This document shows, piece after piece, positions 1-9,400 of a DNA stretch of 32,634 nt. Below the pieces are notes generated by a model. The model searched no databases and had not been told where the DNA came from. It saw nothing but the letters and a program-made list of their open reading frames with translations. Location: the NCBI GenBank assembly GCA_937965695.1, contig CALCKW010000066.1, positions 1 through 32,634 of the forward strand. The letters are read 5' to 3'. Both the position numbers and the translations under genes were made by a program. Position 1 is the stretch's first letter; every line of letters begins with the position of its first letter. The stretch is from an uncultured Granulosicoccaceae bacterium. GTDB taxonomy: Bacteria > Pseudomonadota > Gammaproteobacteria > CALCKW01.

Positions 1-143
1 TGGCTGAAGGTGCAGTGCTAGCAGAAGGAACAGCCGAAGAAGTAAAATCAAACGAACAAGTCATCGAAGCTTATTTGGGCACCGGTGTCAAAAATAAACG
101 CGAAGCCCACGGCCAAAGTGGTGCTGCTGGCGCGACGGAGTAG
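1..143 (+). CDS. livG: Branched-chain amino-acid ABC transporter ATP-binding protein LivG, C-terminal fragment
   Basis: Only the last 46 codons are in the window; the frame begins at base 3 and ends at the TAG at 141-143. The visible tail contains VLAEGT followed by EEVKSNEQVIEAYLG, which is the typical C-terminal signature of LivG-type ATPases of the HAAT family. It is followed after 5 bases by livF, so the two ATPases that energise the permeases appear to be translated together. A polar tail of about 16 residues after the YLG motif is a common family extension. The Walker motifs lie off the left edge, so the assignment rests on the tail and the gene order. Confidence 0.82.
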   Translation, partial: AEGAVLAEGTAEEVKSNEQVIEAYLGTGVKNKREAHGQSGAAGATE

Positions 144-148
144 AGCTG

Positions 149-856
149 ATGAGTTATTTAGAAGGCCGCGCTATGACAGGTGGTTATGGCGGTGGCTCAG
201 ACATATTGCACGCTTGCACAATTGCGGTTGATAAGGGCGAAATCGCCGTCATTGTTGGACCAAATGGTGCCGGTAAATCCACTGCGATGAAAGCCGTTTT
301 TGGCATGCTGTCTCTGCGACGAGGAAAAGTCACGCTTGGAGAGAGAGACATTACAGAGCTTTCTCCCCAAGAACGTGTCAAAGCGGGCATGGCCTTTGTT
401 CCGCAAACTCAAAACGTCTTTACCAGTATGACCGTCGAAGAGAACCTCGAAATGGGTGCCTTTATTCGAAGTGACGACTTCGAAGGCACGATGGAGCAGG
501 TCTACAACCTCTTCCCCATATTAAAAGAAAAGCGACGCCAGCCCGCTGGTGAGCTATCCGGTGGCCAACGTCAACAAGTAGCGGTAGGGCGTGCATTAAT
601 GACGCAACCGACTGTCTTGATGCTAGACGAGCCAACTGCAGGCGTGTCCCCTATAGTTATGGATGAATTGTTTGATCGCATTATCGAAGTGCGCAATACC
701 GGTATCGCAATACTGATGGTCGAACAAAATGCGAAACAAGCACTCGAAATCGCGGACACTGGCTATGTACTCGTCACCGGCGAGAACCGATTCACTGACA
801 CTGGCGAAGCGCTTTTAGCTAATCCAGATGTCCGTCGCTCATTCCTTGGAGGCTGA
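149..856 (+). CDS. livF: Branched-chain amino-acid ABC transporter ATP-binding protein LivF
   Basis: A 235-residue cytoplasmic ATPase, the usual LivF length, that powers import of branched-chain amino acids or related substrates through LivH/LivM. Visible motifs: Walker A GPNGAGKST at residues 37-45, Q-loop Gln86, signature LSGGQ at 136-140, and Walker B VLMLDE ending at 161. The later VEQN stretch (191-194) occupies the switch region in the form typical of LivF, where the usual His is replaced. The ATG at 149 lies 5 bases after the livG stop and has CGGAG at 136-140 as a ribosome site. The stop TGA at 854-856 almost touches the livH start at 858. Substrate specificity cannot be read from this subunit; family membership suggests Leu/Ile/Val, but urea or other amino acids are possible. 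Confidence 0.93.
   Translation: MSYLEGRAMTGGYGGGSDILHACTIAVDKGEIAVIVGPNGAGKSTAMKAVFGMLSLRRGKVTLGERDITELSPQERVKAGMAFVPQTQNVFTSMTVEENLEMGAFIRSDDFEGTMEQVYNLFPILKEKRRQPAGELSGGQRQQVAVGRALMTQPTVLMLDEPTAGVSPIVMDELFDRIIEVRNTGIAILMVEQNAKQALEIADTGYVLVTGENRFTDTGEALLANPDVRRSFLGG
846..852 (+). promoter_or_regulatory. Ribosome binding site of livH
   Basis: TTGGAGG sits 5 bases before the ATG at 858 and overlaps the last livF codons. It decides the livH start against an in-frame ATG at 828 that lies inside livF and has no such motif. Confidence 0.7.
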
Positions 857-857
857 G

Positions 858-1880
858 ATGCCCGAAACCATCGATATCATTAATTCGCTGGTGCTCTTGG
901 CCAACTACGTCATTGTGCCAGGCATCGCTTACGGGTCTCAGTTAGCACTGGGAGCGCTGGGTATCACCCTTATCTATGCTGTCTTGCGATTCTCTAATTT
1001 CGCACACGGTGACACGATGGCATTTGGCACCATGATCACGGTGCTTGTCACGTGGTGGCTGCAATCTAAAGGTGTATCGCTCGGACCATTGCCCACTGCT
1101 CTCTTGGCCTTGCCCGTGGGCATACTTGCCACCGTAGTATTGTGCTTTAGCTTGGACCGCATTGTCTATCGACACTACCGAACAAAGCGCAGCGCACCCG
1201 TGGTTTTTGTTATCGCCTCCGTGGGTATTATGTTTGTTCTCAACGGTATTGTGCGCTTTGTCATTGGTCCCAATGACCAAAGGTTTGCTGATGGCGAGCG
1301 CTTTATAATGAAGGCTCGTGATTTCAAGGCTTCCACGGGATTGAGCGAAGGGCTCACGATAAAAGTCTCTCAAGGGCTTACAGTTGTCGTCGCGATAGCT
1401 GTGGTATGTGCCCTGTTCTGGTTTCTCAATCGCACGCGCACAGGCAAGTCTATGCGTGCCTATTCAGATAACGAAGACCTTGCGCTGTTGTCAGGCATTG
1501 ACCCCAATCGTGTCGTCATGATCACTTGGTTGATCGCAGCGGCACTGACCACCATTGCGGGTGTGATGTACGGCTTGGACAAGAGTTTTAAACCTTTTAC
1601 TTACTTTCAATTGCTACTTCCGATGTTTGCTGCGGCGATAGTCGGTGGTATAGGCAAACCGATTGGCGCTATTGTCGGTGGGTACTTGGTTGCATTTTCG
1701 GAAGTTACTGTCACCTACGCCTACAAAAAATTTGTGCGGTATCTCGCTCCCGAAGATATGCAGCCCGACAGTCTGTTGCAGCTGTTATCCACAGACTACA
1801 AATTTGCGGTTTCGTTTGTCATTTTAGTGTTGGTATTACTCATAAGACCAACAGGTATCATGCGAGGTAAAGTGATATGA
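858..1880 (+). CDS. livH: Branched-chain amino-acid ABC transporter permease LivH
   Basis: Inner-membrane permease of the HAAT family, 340 residues from the ATG at 858. An in-frame ATG at 828 would add ten polar residues from within livF and is rejected because TTGGAGG precedes 858. The protein is a string of hydrophobic segments with the family hallmarks GITLIYAVLRFSNFAHGD near the N-terminus, RTRTGKSMRAYSDNEDLALLSGI in the cytoplasmic EAA-like loop, and AAAIVGGIGKPIGAIVGGYLVAF in the distal half. It should form the channel with LivM and contact LivF/LivG through the central loop. It overlaps livM by four bases (ATGA), indicating translational coupling. Confidence 0.92.
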   Translation: MPETIDIINSLVLLANYVIVPGIAYGSQLALGALGITLIYAVLRFSNFAHGDTMAFGTMITVLVTWWLQSKGVSLGPLPTALLALPVGILATVVLCFSLDRIVYRHYRTKRSAPVVFVIASVGIMFVLNGIVRFVIGPNDQRFADGERFIMKARDFKASTGLSEGLTIKVSQGLTVVVAIAVVCALFWFLNRTRTGKSMRAYSDNEDLALLSGIDPNRVVMITWLIAAALTTIAGVMYGLDKSFKPFTYFQLLLPMFAAAIVGGIGKPIGAIVGGYLVAFSEVTVTYAYKKFVRYLAPEDMQPDSLLQLLSTDYKFAVSFVILVLVLLIRPTGIMRGKVI

Positions 1881-3241
1881 GCCATTCGATTCGCAGCTTG
1901 CTTACTGTGCTGGTGATCATCGGTGCGCTAGTAGCCATAGGCCAAATGCAGTCCTGGTCTGTCGCTTTTGCCATCATTAACTTGTGCCTGATATCGGCAT
2001 TGATGTCATTGGGTCTAAATATCCAATGGGGATACGCTGGTTTGTTTAATGCGGGCGTCATGGGTTTTGCAGCGCTCGGCGGCGTTGCAGCAGTTCTGGT
2101 TTCTCAACCCGCTGTGCCTGAGGCCTGGTCTGCTGGTGGCGCAGGGATTCTATCGGCTGCACTTGTATTGGCCGCCGGTACGTGGCTGATCATATTTAGT
2201 CGTAATCGAATGGCAGCGGGTAAATTGCGTTCGCTGACCACCACTATTCTGGTTGTCGCAACTTGGTTTATTTGTCGTGAGATTTATAGCCCAGCGGCCG
2301 AGGCTATCGAAGCCGTTAATCCAGCGAAGACCGGTTATCTTGGTGGATTGGGGTTGCCCATCATAGTAGCTTGGCCAATAGGCGGATTGTTTGCTGCCGG
2401 AGCTGCATTTTTAATCGGTAAGGTGGCACTGGGGCTTCGCTCGGATTACCTAGCGATCGCTACCTTGGGCATATCCGAAATCATTATAGCGATGATAAAG
2501 AACGAGGATTGGCTAACGCGTGGTGTTAAAAATGTTAGTGGGCTAAGTCGACCAGTGCCCTACGAAGTAGAGCTGCAATCTGCCGGTTGGTTTCAAGACT
2601 TGGTGCTGCGTTTTAGTGAATCAAAACTTGCCGGTTTAAGCGGCACTGCCTACGACAGTGCCTTCCAACAACTGACCATTGAAGGCTCGAGCATTTTTGT
2701 TAAGTGCAGCTACTCAATCTTGTTTGCTTTGGTGCTTATTGTTGTCTACACGCTGGCTCAACGGGCACAGCGCTCACCGTGGGGCCGCATGATGCGTGCA
2801 GTACGTGACAATGAAGACGCAGCGGAGGCCATGGGCAAAGACGTAACGGCTCGCCATCTACAAATTTTCATCATCGGTTCGGCCGTTATCGGCGTTGCAG
2901 GGGCCATGTTAACAACCCTTGACGGGCAGCTAACACCTGGCTCTTATACCCCGTTACGTTTTACCTTTTTGATCTGGGTCATGGTCATCGTTGGTGGTTC
3001 AGGTAACAATCTTGGCTCAATACTCGGTGCTTTTTTGGTGTGGATTCTTTGGATCGAAGCTGAGCCAGTCGGTGGCTGGTTGATTGAAAAGATGACCAGC
3101 GGTATGGCCGAAGGCAGTAGCCTCAAGGCACACCTGCTAGAAAGTGCACCGCATATGCGCCTTATTGCGATGGGTTCTATCTTATTGTTGGTGCTGCGCT
3201 TTAGCCCACAAGGATTGATACCCGAGAGAATTCGACGCTGA
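1877..3241 (+). CDS. livM: Branched-chain amino-acid ABC transporter permease LivM
   Basis: Second permease of the transporter, 454 residues, longer than many LivM proteins (commonly about 320-430). Family signatures: a GLNIQWGYAGLFNAGVMGF block near residues 46-64, LRSDYLAIATLGISEI in the middle, SPWGRMMRAVRDNEDAAEAMGKD in the cytoplasmic loop, and VGGSGNNLGSILGAFLVW before the last helices. The extra length comes from two insertions. One contributes added hydrophobic helices before the LRSDYLAIATLG block; the other is a soluble, presumably periplasmic stretch of about 55 residues just after it (WLTRGVKN to SSIFVK). The start overlaps the livH stop by 4 bases. No further transporter gene follows, so the substrate-binding protein must lie left of the window or elsewhere. 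Confidence 0.92.
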   Translation: MSHSIRSLLTVLVIIGALVAIGQMQSWSVAFAIINLCLISALMSLGLNIQWGYAGLFNAGVMGFAALGGVAAVLVSQPAVPEAWSAGGAGILSAALVLAAGTWLIIFSRNRMAAGKLRSLTTTILVVATWFICREIYSPAAEAIEAVNPAKTGYLGGLGLPIIVAWPIGGLFAAGAAFLIGKVALGLRSDYLAIATLGISEIIIAMIKNEDWLTRGVKNVSGLSRPVPYEVELQSAGWFQDLVLRFSESKLAGLSGTAYDSAFQQLTIEGSSIFVKCSYSILFALVLIVVYTLAQRAQRSPWGRMMRAVRDNEDAAEAMGKDVTARHLQIFIIGSAVIGVAGAMLTTLDGQLTPGSYTPLRFTFLIWVMVIVGGSGNNLGSILGAFLVWILWIEAEPVGGWLIEKMTSGMAEGSSLKAHLLESAPHMRLIAMGSILLLVLRFSPQGLIPERIRR

Positions 3242-3259
3242 TTCGGGTCTTAATTTAAC

Positions 3260-3301
3260 GCCATGTGACCTTTCCGCGGCTCAACGCTTGTGTCACATGG
3301 C
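3260..3301 (+). terminator. Inverted repeat after livM, possible terminator
   Basis: Two perfect 10-base arms (GCCATGTGAC and GTCACATGGC) enclose a 22-base loop starting 19 bases after the livM stop. The bases that follow (CTGTTTATT) are only moderately T-rich, so it may be a weak intrinsic terminator or an mRNA-stabilising hairpin. It closes the transporter operon. Confidence 0.45.
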
Positions 3302-3497
3302 TGTTTATTGGTGCTACCCCCTCTTTCCGTGGCGCTCAGACCCTTTCAAAACCAAAAAAGCGCTTAGTTTTTTTGCCGTTGCATGTGGCTTTTTCGAGCA
3401 GCATCAAAGCGTTGCTTCACTTTCCTATCCTCATGTCTTCCATCGATCTGCCGATCTGTGATTCGAAAAGTCTTAATAGATCACAAGATAAGGACAG

Positions 3498-6400
3498 GTG
3501 GACACATTGAAACCCTTTACAGCACGGCACGGTATAACCCTTTCGGTGGTCTTTACGGCAACTGCTTTAGGGGTGTCCCTGTTCACTGGATCTGAACCGG
3601 CTTCAACGGCATACAACAATGGCGACGCGCATGCCGATGCCATAACCTGGCAAGCAAACAATCGCTCTTTGCCCGAAACAGCTGCCCTTCTGTCTAATGA
3701 AGGTGGAGTGTGGGGATCTCCAATCGATTGGCCACTAGTGCCAGTTTCAATGTCCAATTTGCCAGACGGCCGGATCATGACCTGGTCTGGGTCAGAACGC
3801 GGTAGCTGGCCAACCACCGAACAAAACTACAGTGCGATTTGGGATCCTAAGACGGGAGAATTCACCGAACGCTTGTCAATCGGTCACAACATGTTCTGTG
3901 CAGCCACAACCATGACTGCTGACGGTAAAGTCTTTGTTAATGGCGGGCGCAATGCGGGTAATAGCCCGTGGACCAGCCTCTTCGATTGGCGCAGCAATGA
4001 TTGGCAACAGATCGAAAACATGGCATCCGGGGGACGCTGGTATCCGACGACGGTGCAACTGCCTGACGGCGATATGTATACAACATTAGGCAGTTCAACC
4101 ATGCGAGATCGTGGTGAACGCTGGAATGCTGAAGGTGGTTGGAAAGTCCAGACAGGTGTGAACTGGAATGAGCTGGTTATGGATCCCTACAGCGGACACG
4201 GCGAACGTGCGTGGTGGCCAATACTCAATGTTGCTCCCAACGGAAACATCTTCCACGCCGGGCCTACGCCAGGCATGAACTGGATTAATCCTAACGGTGA
4301 CGGATCTGTACAACCTACCTCCGTGAACCAAACCGCTTGGTATCCGAAGCACAGTGCAGCCGTTATGTACGACGAAGGCAAGTTGCTGATTGCTGGCGGG
4401 TGGAAATCTGGTAGCAATACACAAAGTGACAACCGTGCCATGACGGTCGACATCAACAACGCGACTCCCATCATTGAATACACCGGTTCTATGGAGTTTG
4501 CACGTAAATTTCACAACGGTGTCGTACTACCTACCGGTGAAGTTGCCGTTTTTGGAGGTAACTCCAGTGGTGCTAAATTTTCAGATGTTGGTGCGACAAA
4601 GAGCGTTGAAATCTGGAATCCACAAACCGGTCTTTGGCGAACAGGCTCTGAGGCGCAAATTCCAAGAACCTATCATTCAACTGCACTCATTATGACAGAC
4701 GGGAGAGTACTTTCTGCCGGTGGCGGTTATTCTAGGCCAAACCACTTGGACGGCGAAGTATGGTCTCCTCCCTATCTTTTTAATGCAGACGGCTCAGAGG
4801 CCCAGCGGCCTTCCATAGAAGCCGGACCAGAATCCATCGAGGTTGGTGGGAATTTCTTGGTAGATACTTCAGAGAGTATCGATTATTTTTCAATGATTAA
4901 ACTGTCGTCTACAACGCACGGCATGAACACAGACTTGCGTTATTTAAAGCTAGATGCCTCTGTCCAGGCTACCGGAAAGTATCGCATTCAGGCGCACAGT
5001 AATGCCAACGTAATGACTCCAGGTTATTGGATGCTATTTGCAGTAAACAATGCAGGCGTGCCATCTGAAGCTCATATACTGAAAGTACAATCTGTGGACA
5101 GCCTTTTTGACAACCTTTCGCTATTGGGTACAGCCACCCAGTCGTCAAACTACCAAGGTAACGCCCCTGATCTCGCAATAGACGGAAATACCAATGGGCG
5201 GTATAGCGACGGATCAGTGACCCACACAAACAATGACAACAATGCTTGGTGGGAGCTCGATCTCGATCAGAATGCGTACATTGAAAGCATAAAATTATGG
5301 AATCGCAGTGATTGCTGTTCAAACCGCCTGCAAGACTTCTATGTCTTGGTCTCGGAGACACCATTCACCAGCAAAAATTTACAAACCACTTTAGCCCAAT
5401 CTTCGGTAAAAGTAATACATCACGTCGGTCAGGCCGGTGACTCCATTGACTTTGAAATAGGTCAAGAGGGTCGTTATGTACGCGTTCAGTTAAACGGGCA
5501 AAACAATCTGCAACTTGCGGAAGTACAAGTATTCGGACTACCAGGAGCAGGCAGCACACTAGATCCATTGGATACATTTTCAGTCGTTCAACGAAACGAC
5601 TCGAGCTGGCGTAGCATTCGTTACCAAGACGAATTTCTAGAAACGCCGATTGTAGTGGCCGGCCCATTAGCGGATAAAGATCTAGACCCAGCATCAGTAC
5701 GCGTTCGCAACAGCGCGAGCTATGGCTTTGAAATCAAAATAGCAGAGTGGGATCACCAAGATGGCAGCCACAGTGAAGAAGACTTGTCTTTCATGGCGCT
5801 CGCCGCCGGTAATCATAATCTTGGTGGTGTGTCTGCTGAAGCGGGTCATAAATTAATTGATAACAACTGGAAGCGTATAAATTTCGAACAGAGCTTTGCT
5901 TCAGTACCTGTTGTTCTGACTCAAGTCGGCAGTGACATCGCTAGCTCAAACGTCGTCACTCGCGTGCGCGACGTGACAACCTCTGGTTTCGATGTTCGCC
6001 TGCAGGAATCAGGAGTAAGCGACAATGTGCATGCGAGAGAAAGAGTAAACTACATCGCCTTGGGTACTGGCGAAGGTGAGTTTGAAGGTAAGTTTTTTAG
6101 AGTTGGGCTTGCGCAAGTAAATTCGTCTTGGAGTGCCGTCGATCTTGGACATTCGTTTTACCAACCTGGCTTAGTTGCAAGCATTCAAAGTACAAATGAT
6201 TCAACTGCCGCGGCACTGCGTTTTCGAAACCTCGATGATAGTACTGTGCAATTGATGATTCAGAATGAGTCCTCCCAAGGAATCTCAACACACGGGACAG
6301 AGCGTATTGGCTGGTTAGTCTTTGAACAAGACAATAGCTTTGTCGCCTCTCCCGCCGTATCTGCACCGGCAGCTACAGGTCAACGTGTTGCTTTTAGTGC

Positions 6401-9400
6401 CACGCCTTCTACCGCAGCTGGAGTAACCTACAGCTGGAACTTTGGAGATGGTAGTAGTGCTTCAACCAGCAGTTCCCCCAACGCGATGCACGAGTACAAC
6501 GCCCCAGGGCGGTATATTGTCACCCTGACGTTAAAAGATGTCGATGGAAACACGACAAGCTCTTCATTTAACCAGCTGATTCACGCGCCAATATTAGCGG
6601 ATAAAGCAAAAGCTTCGTCTACCGTGATTGCATTTGATTCTCGCGCATGGAATGTCAACCCAGACAATGACAGTATCAGTGTCAGCACCATCATGGGTTT
6701 AGAAGATGAGATCGGTGTAGGCGGTGCACCCTGGTCACTCGCTGTGCGTGGTGACAAACAACGTGTGTGGGTAACAAATAAAGACGACGCGAGTATCAGC
6801 GTTATCAATACCAATACGCGCAATGTAATAGCGGTCTACGATTTGGATGACGGCAGCCAACCACACGGAATCGTTTTTTCAAAAGATAACGGCAGCGTCT
6901 GGGTTGCACTCGAAGCAAAAGGCCAAGTCATTCAAATAAACAGTAACAATGGACAGATACTGAGAACCGTCAATGTGGGCCCTCGCCCTCGTCACTTATC
7001 ACTTGACGCCTCGGGCAATACGCTTTTGGTTTCAAGATACATTACTCCTGCATTGCCTGGCGAAGACACGGCCAACCCTGTACTGAGCCAAGGCAGTACT
7101 TTTAATGGCGGTGAAGTCGTCGCGCTGAATACGAACAACGGCGCAACTCGCCGCACCTACGTATTGCGCCATAGTTATCGAAGTGCTTCTGAAAACACCG
7201 GTCCTGGACTGCCAAATTACTTGGGTGCAGCGGTATTTTCTCCGGATGGACAGTCGGCCTGGGTACCTTCTAAACAAGACAACATCACCGCTGGTACCTT
7301 ACGTGGAAACGGCGTGCTAAGTTTTGACCAAACAGTACGTGCCATTAGCTCACGAATTGACCTGTCAAACAACAGCGAAGACTTTGCTTCCCGTATAGAT
7401 CACGATAATGCAAGTGTGGCCAGCCACGCCATCTTCGATGCTACTGGGATGCACTTGTTTACAGCACTAGAAGGTAATCGCCAAATCGCAATAAGCGACC
7501 CTATAAACTCCACAGAGATGATGCGGGTCAATGTTGGCCGAGCTCCACAAGGGCTGGCTCTCAGCGAAGACGGCAGAGAGCTCTATGTTCATAACTTTAT
7601 GGATAGAAGCATTTCAGTGATAGATGTATCAAGCACGCTGTCCACCGGTGAGCTGAGCGCACAAGTCAATGCAACCCACAGCACCGTTCAATCAGAGGAT
7701 CTTAGCGCAGTGGTATTGCGAGGCAAGCAACTTTTTTACGATTCACAAGATGATCGATTGGCGTTACAGGATTACATGAGCTGTGCCAGCTGTCATAACG
7801 ATGCCGACCACGACGGGCGCACTTGGGACTTCACTCAATTGGGTGAAGGGCTGCGAAACACCACATCACTGCGTGGTAAAGGAGCACCAGCAAACGGGCC
7901 AATGCACTGGAGTGCAAACTTCGATGAGATACAAGATTTTGAAGCGCAAATCCGCGAATTTAGCGGTGGTTTAGGGCTAATGAGCAATGCGGATTTCAAC
8001 GCTCGACGTGATAGCCTTGGCCTACACAAGGCGGGGCTCAGTGCAGATCTAGACGCAATTTCTACTTACTTGTCTTCTTTACGTACTGTTCCCGATAACC
8101 CTAACGGCGCCATTGAAGACAGCACAGCAGCTAAGCGCGGACAGGTTTTGTTTTCCCAGTTGACCTGCGACACCTGTCATACGGGCGCTGCCATGACAGA
8201 CTCTATTGACGAAATCTTGCATGACGTCGGTACTATTAATACCAGCAGCGGTAAACGTCTGGGCCAAACATTGCCAGGGATTGACACGCCTTCCCTACTC
8301 GGTTTGTTTGAAACAGCACCCTATCTACACAACGGATCGGCCGCAACGCTAAGTGACGCCATTACTAGTCACACCAACGTAACTTTAAGCCAAGCCAATG
8401 ATCTTGCTGCTTATTTAGAACGGATCCCTGCAGACGGTGACGAAGTTTTAGCGGTAACACCGTTATTGAGCGATACCGCGGCAGCTGGGATAGTGGCGAA
8501 GGATGAGTGGGCTTATTACAAGTTCGGTACCTCCAATTCAGATACTGCAATCACGCTGCGTTTGAGCGGGCTTAGCAGTGACATCGACATCTATGTCAGA
8601 GCAGGTCAAAAACCCAGTGGTCATGTCTCCAATGGTGGAGTGTACGACGGATTTTCCGCAGCGGGCGGCTCGACCACTGAATCGCTGACATTATCTAATT
8701 CGGGTCCTACCACCTGGTATGTCGGTGTGCACGGCTATGAGGCGGGCGACTATCAATTGCTACTGAGCATTACTCAAGAAACAACAGGTGGCACAACTGA
8801 TTCAGGAGAACTTGTTTCTGACACGCCCAGCAACGCAACTGTTGGGTTAAAACAATGGCACCACTACACACTCGACGTTACGAACGATCACTCAAAATTA
8901 GAAGTAGACCTCAGCGGACTTACTGCGGACGCTGACCTTTACCTCAGACGTGAACAACGCCCGAGTGGTCATATTGGCGAAAACGGGGTTTATGATTGCT
9001 CTTCAACGTACGGTGGCAATAGTGCTGAACAATGCGTGATAGACAACCCTGCGAGTGGCACTTGGCATGTATCGGTATTTGGTTATGAAACCAGCCCTTA
9101 TACGCTCAAAGCCGTATTGACTGAAAAATCAGGTGGCGGAAACGGCGGTGGTACACCTGTAGACCCAACCGATCCACTCCTTGACAATACCAATGCAATT
9201 GCCGGTGATATAGCTCAAGGAGAATGGACTTATTTTCGTTATGTTGCGCCAGCGGATGCAACGCAAGTCCGTTTTGATTTAAGTGAACTGCAGGACGACG
9301 TTGACCTTTACGTCCGTGCAGGAGCCCGTCCATCAGGCCACTACGAAAATGGAGGAATCTATGATTGCCAGTCTATTCGTGGTGGCAGAAGTGATGAAGA

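Noticed and set aside
828..857. ATG at 828 as the livH start
   Set aside because: It lies inside livF with no ribosome site, while TTGGAGG is placed correctly for ATG 858.
3265..3510. An 81-codon plus-strand frame between livM and the oxidase gene
   Set aside because: No ribosome site, no recognisable family, composition unlike a protein, and it overlaps the hairpin and the next gene's start.
4095..4514. Long minus-strand frame of 139 codons inside the oxidase gene
   Set aside because: It is the antisense shadow of a strongly conserved galactose-oxidase core; no family resemblance.
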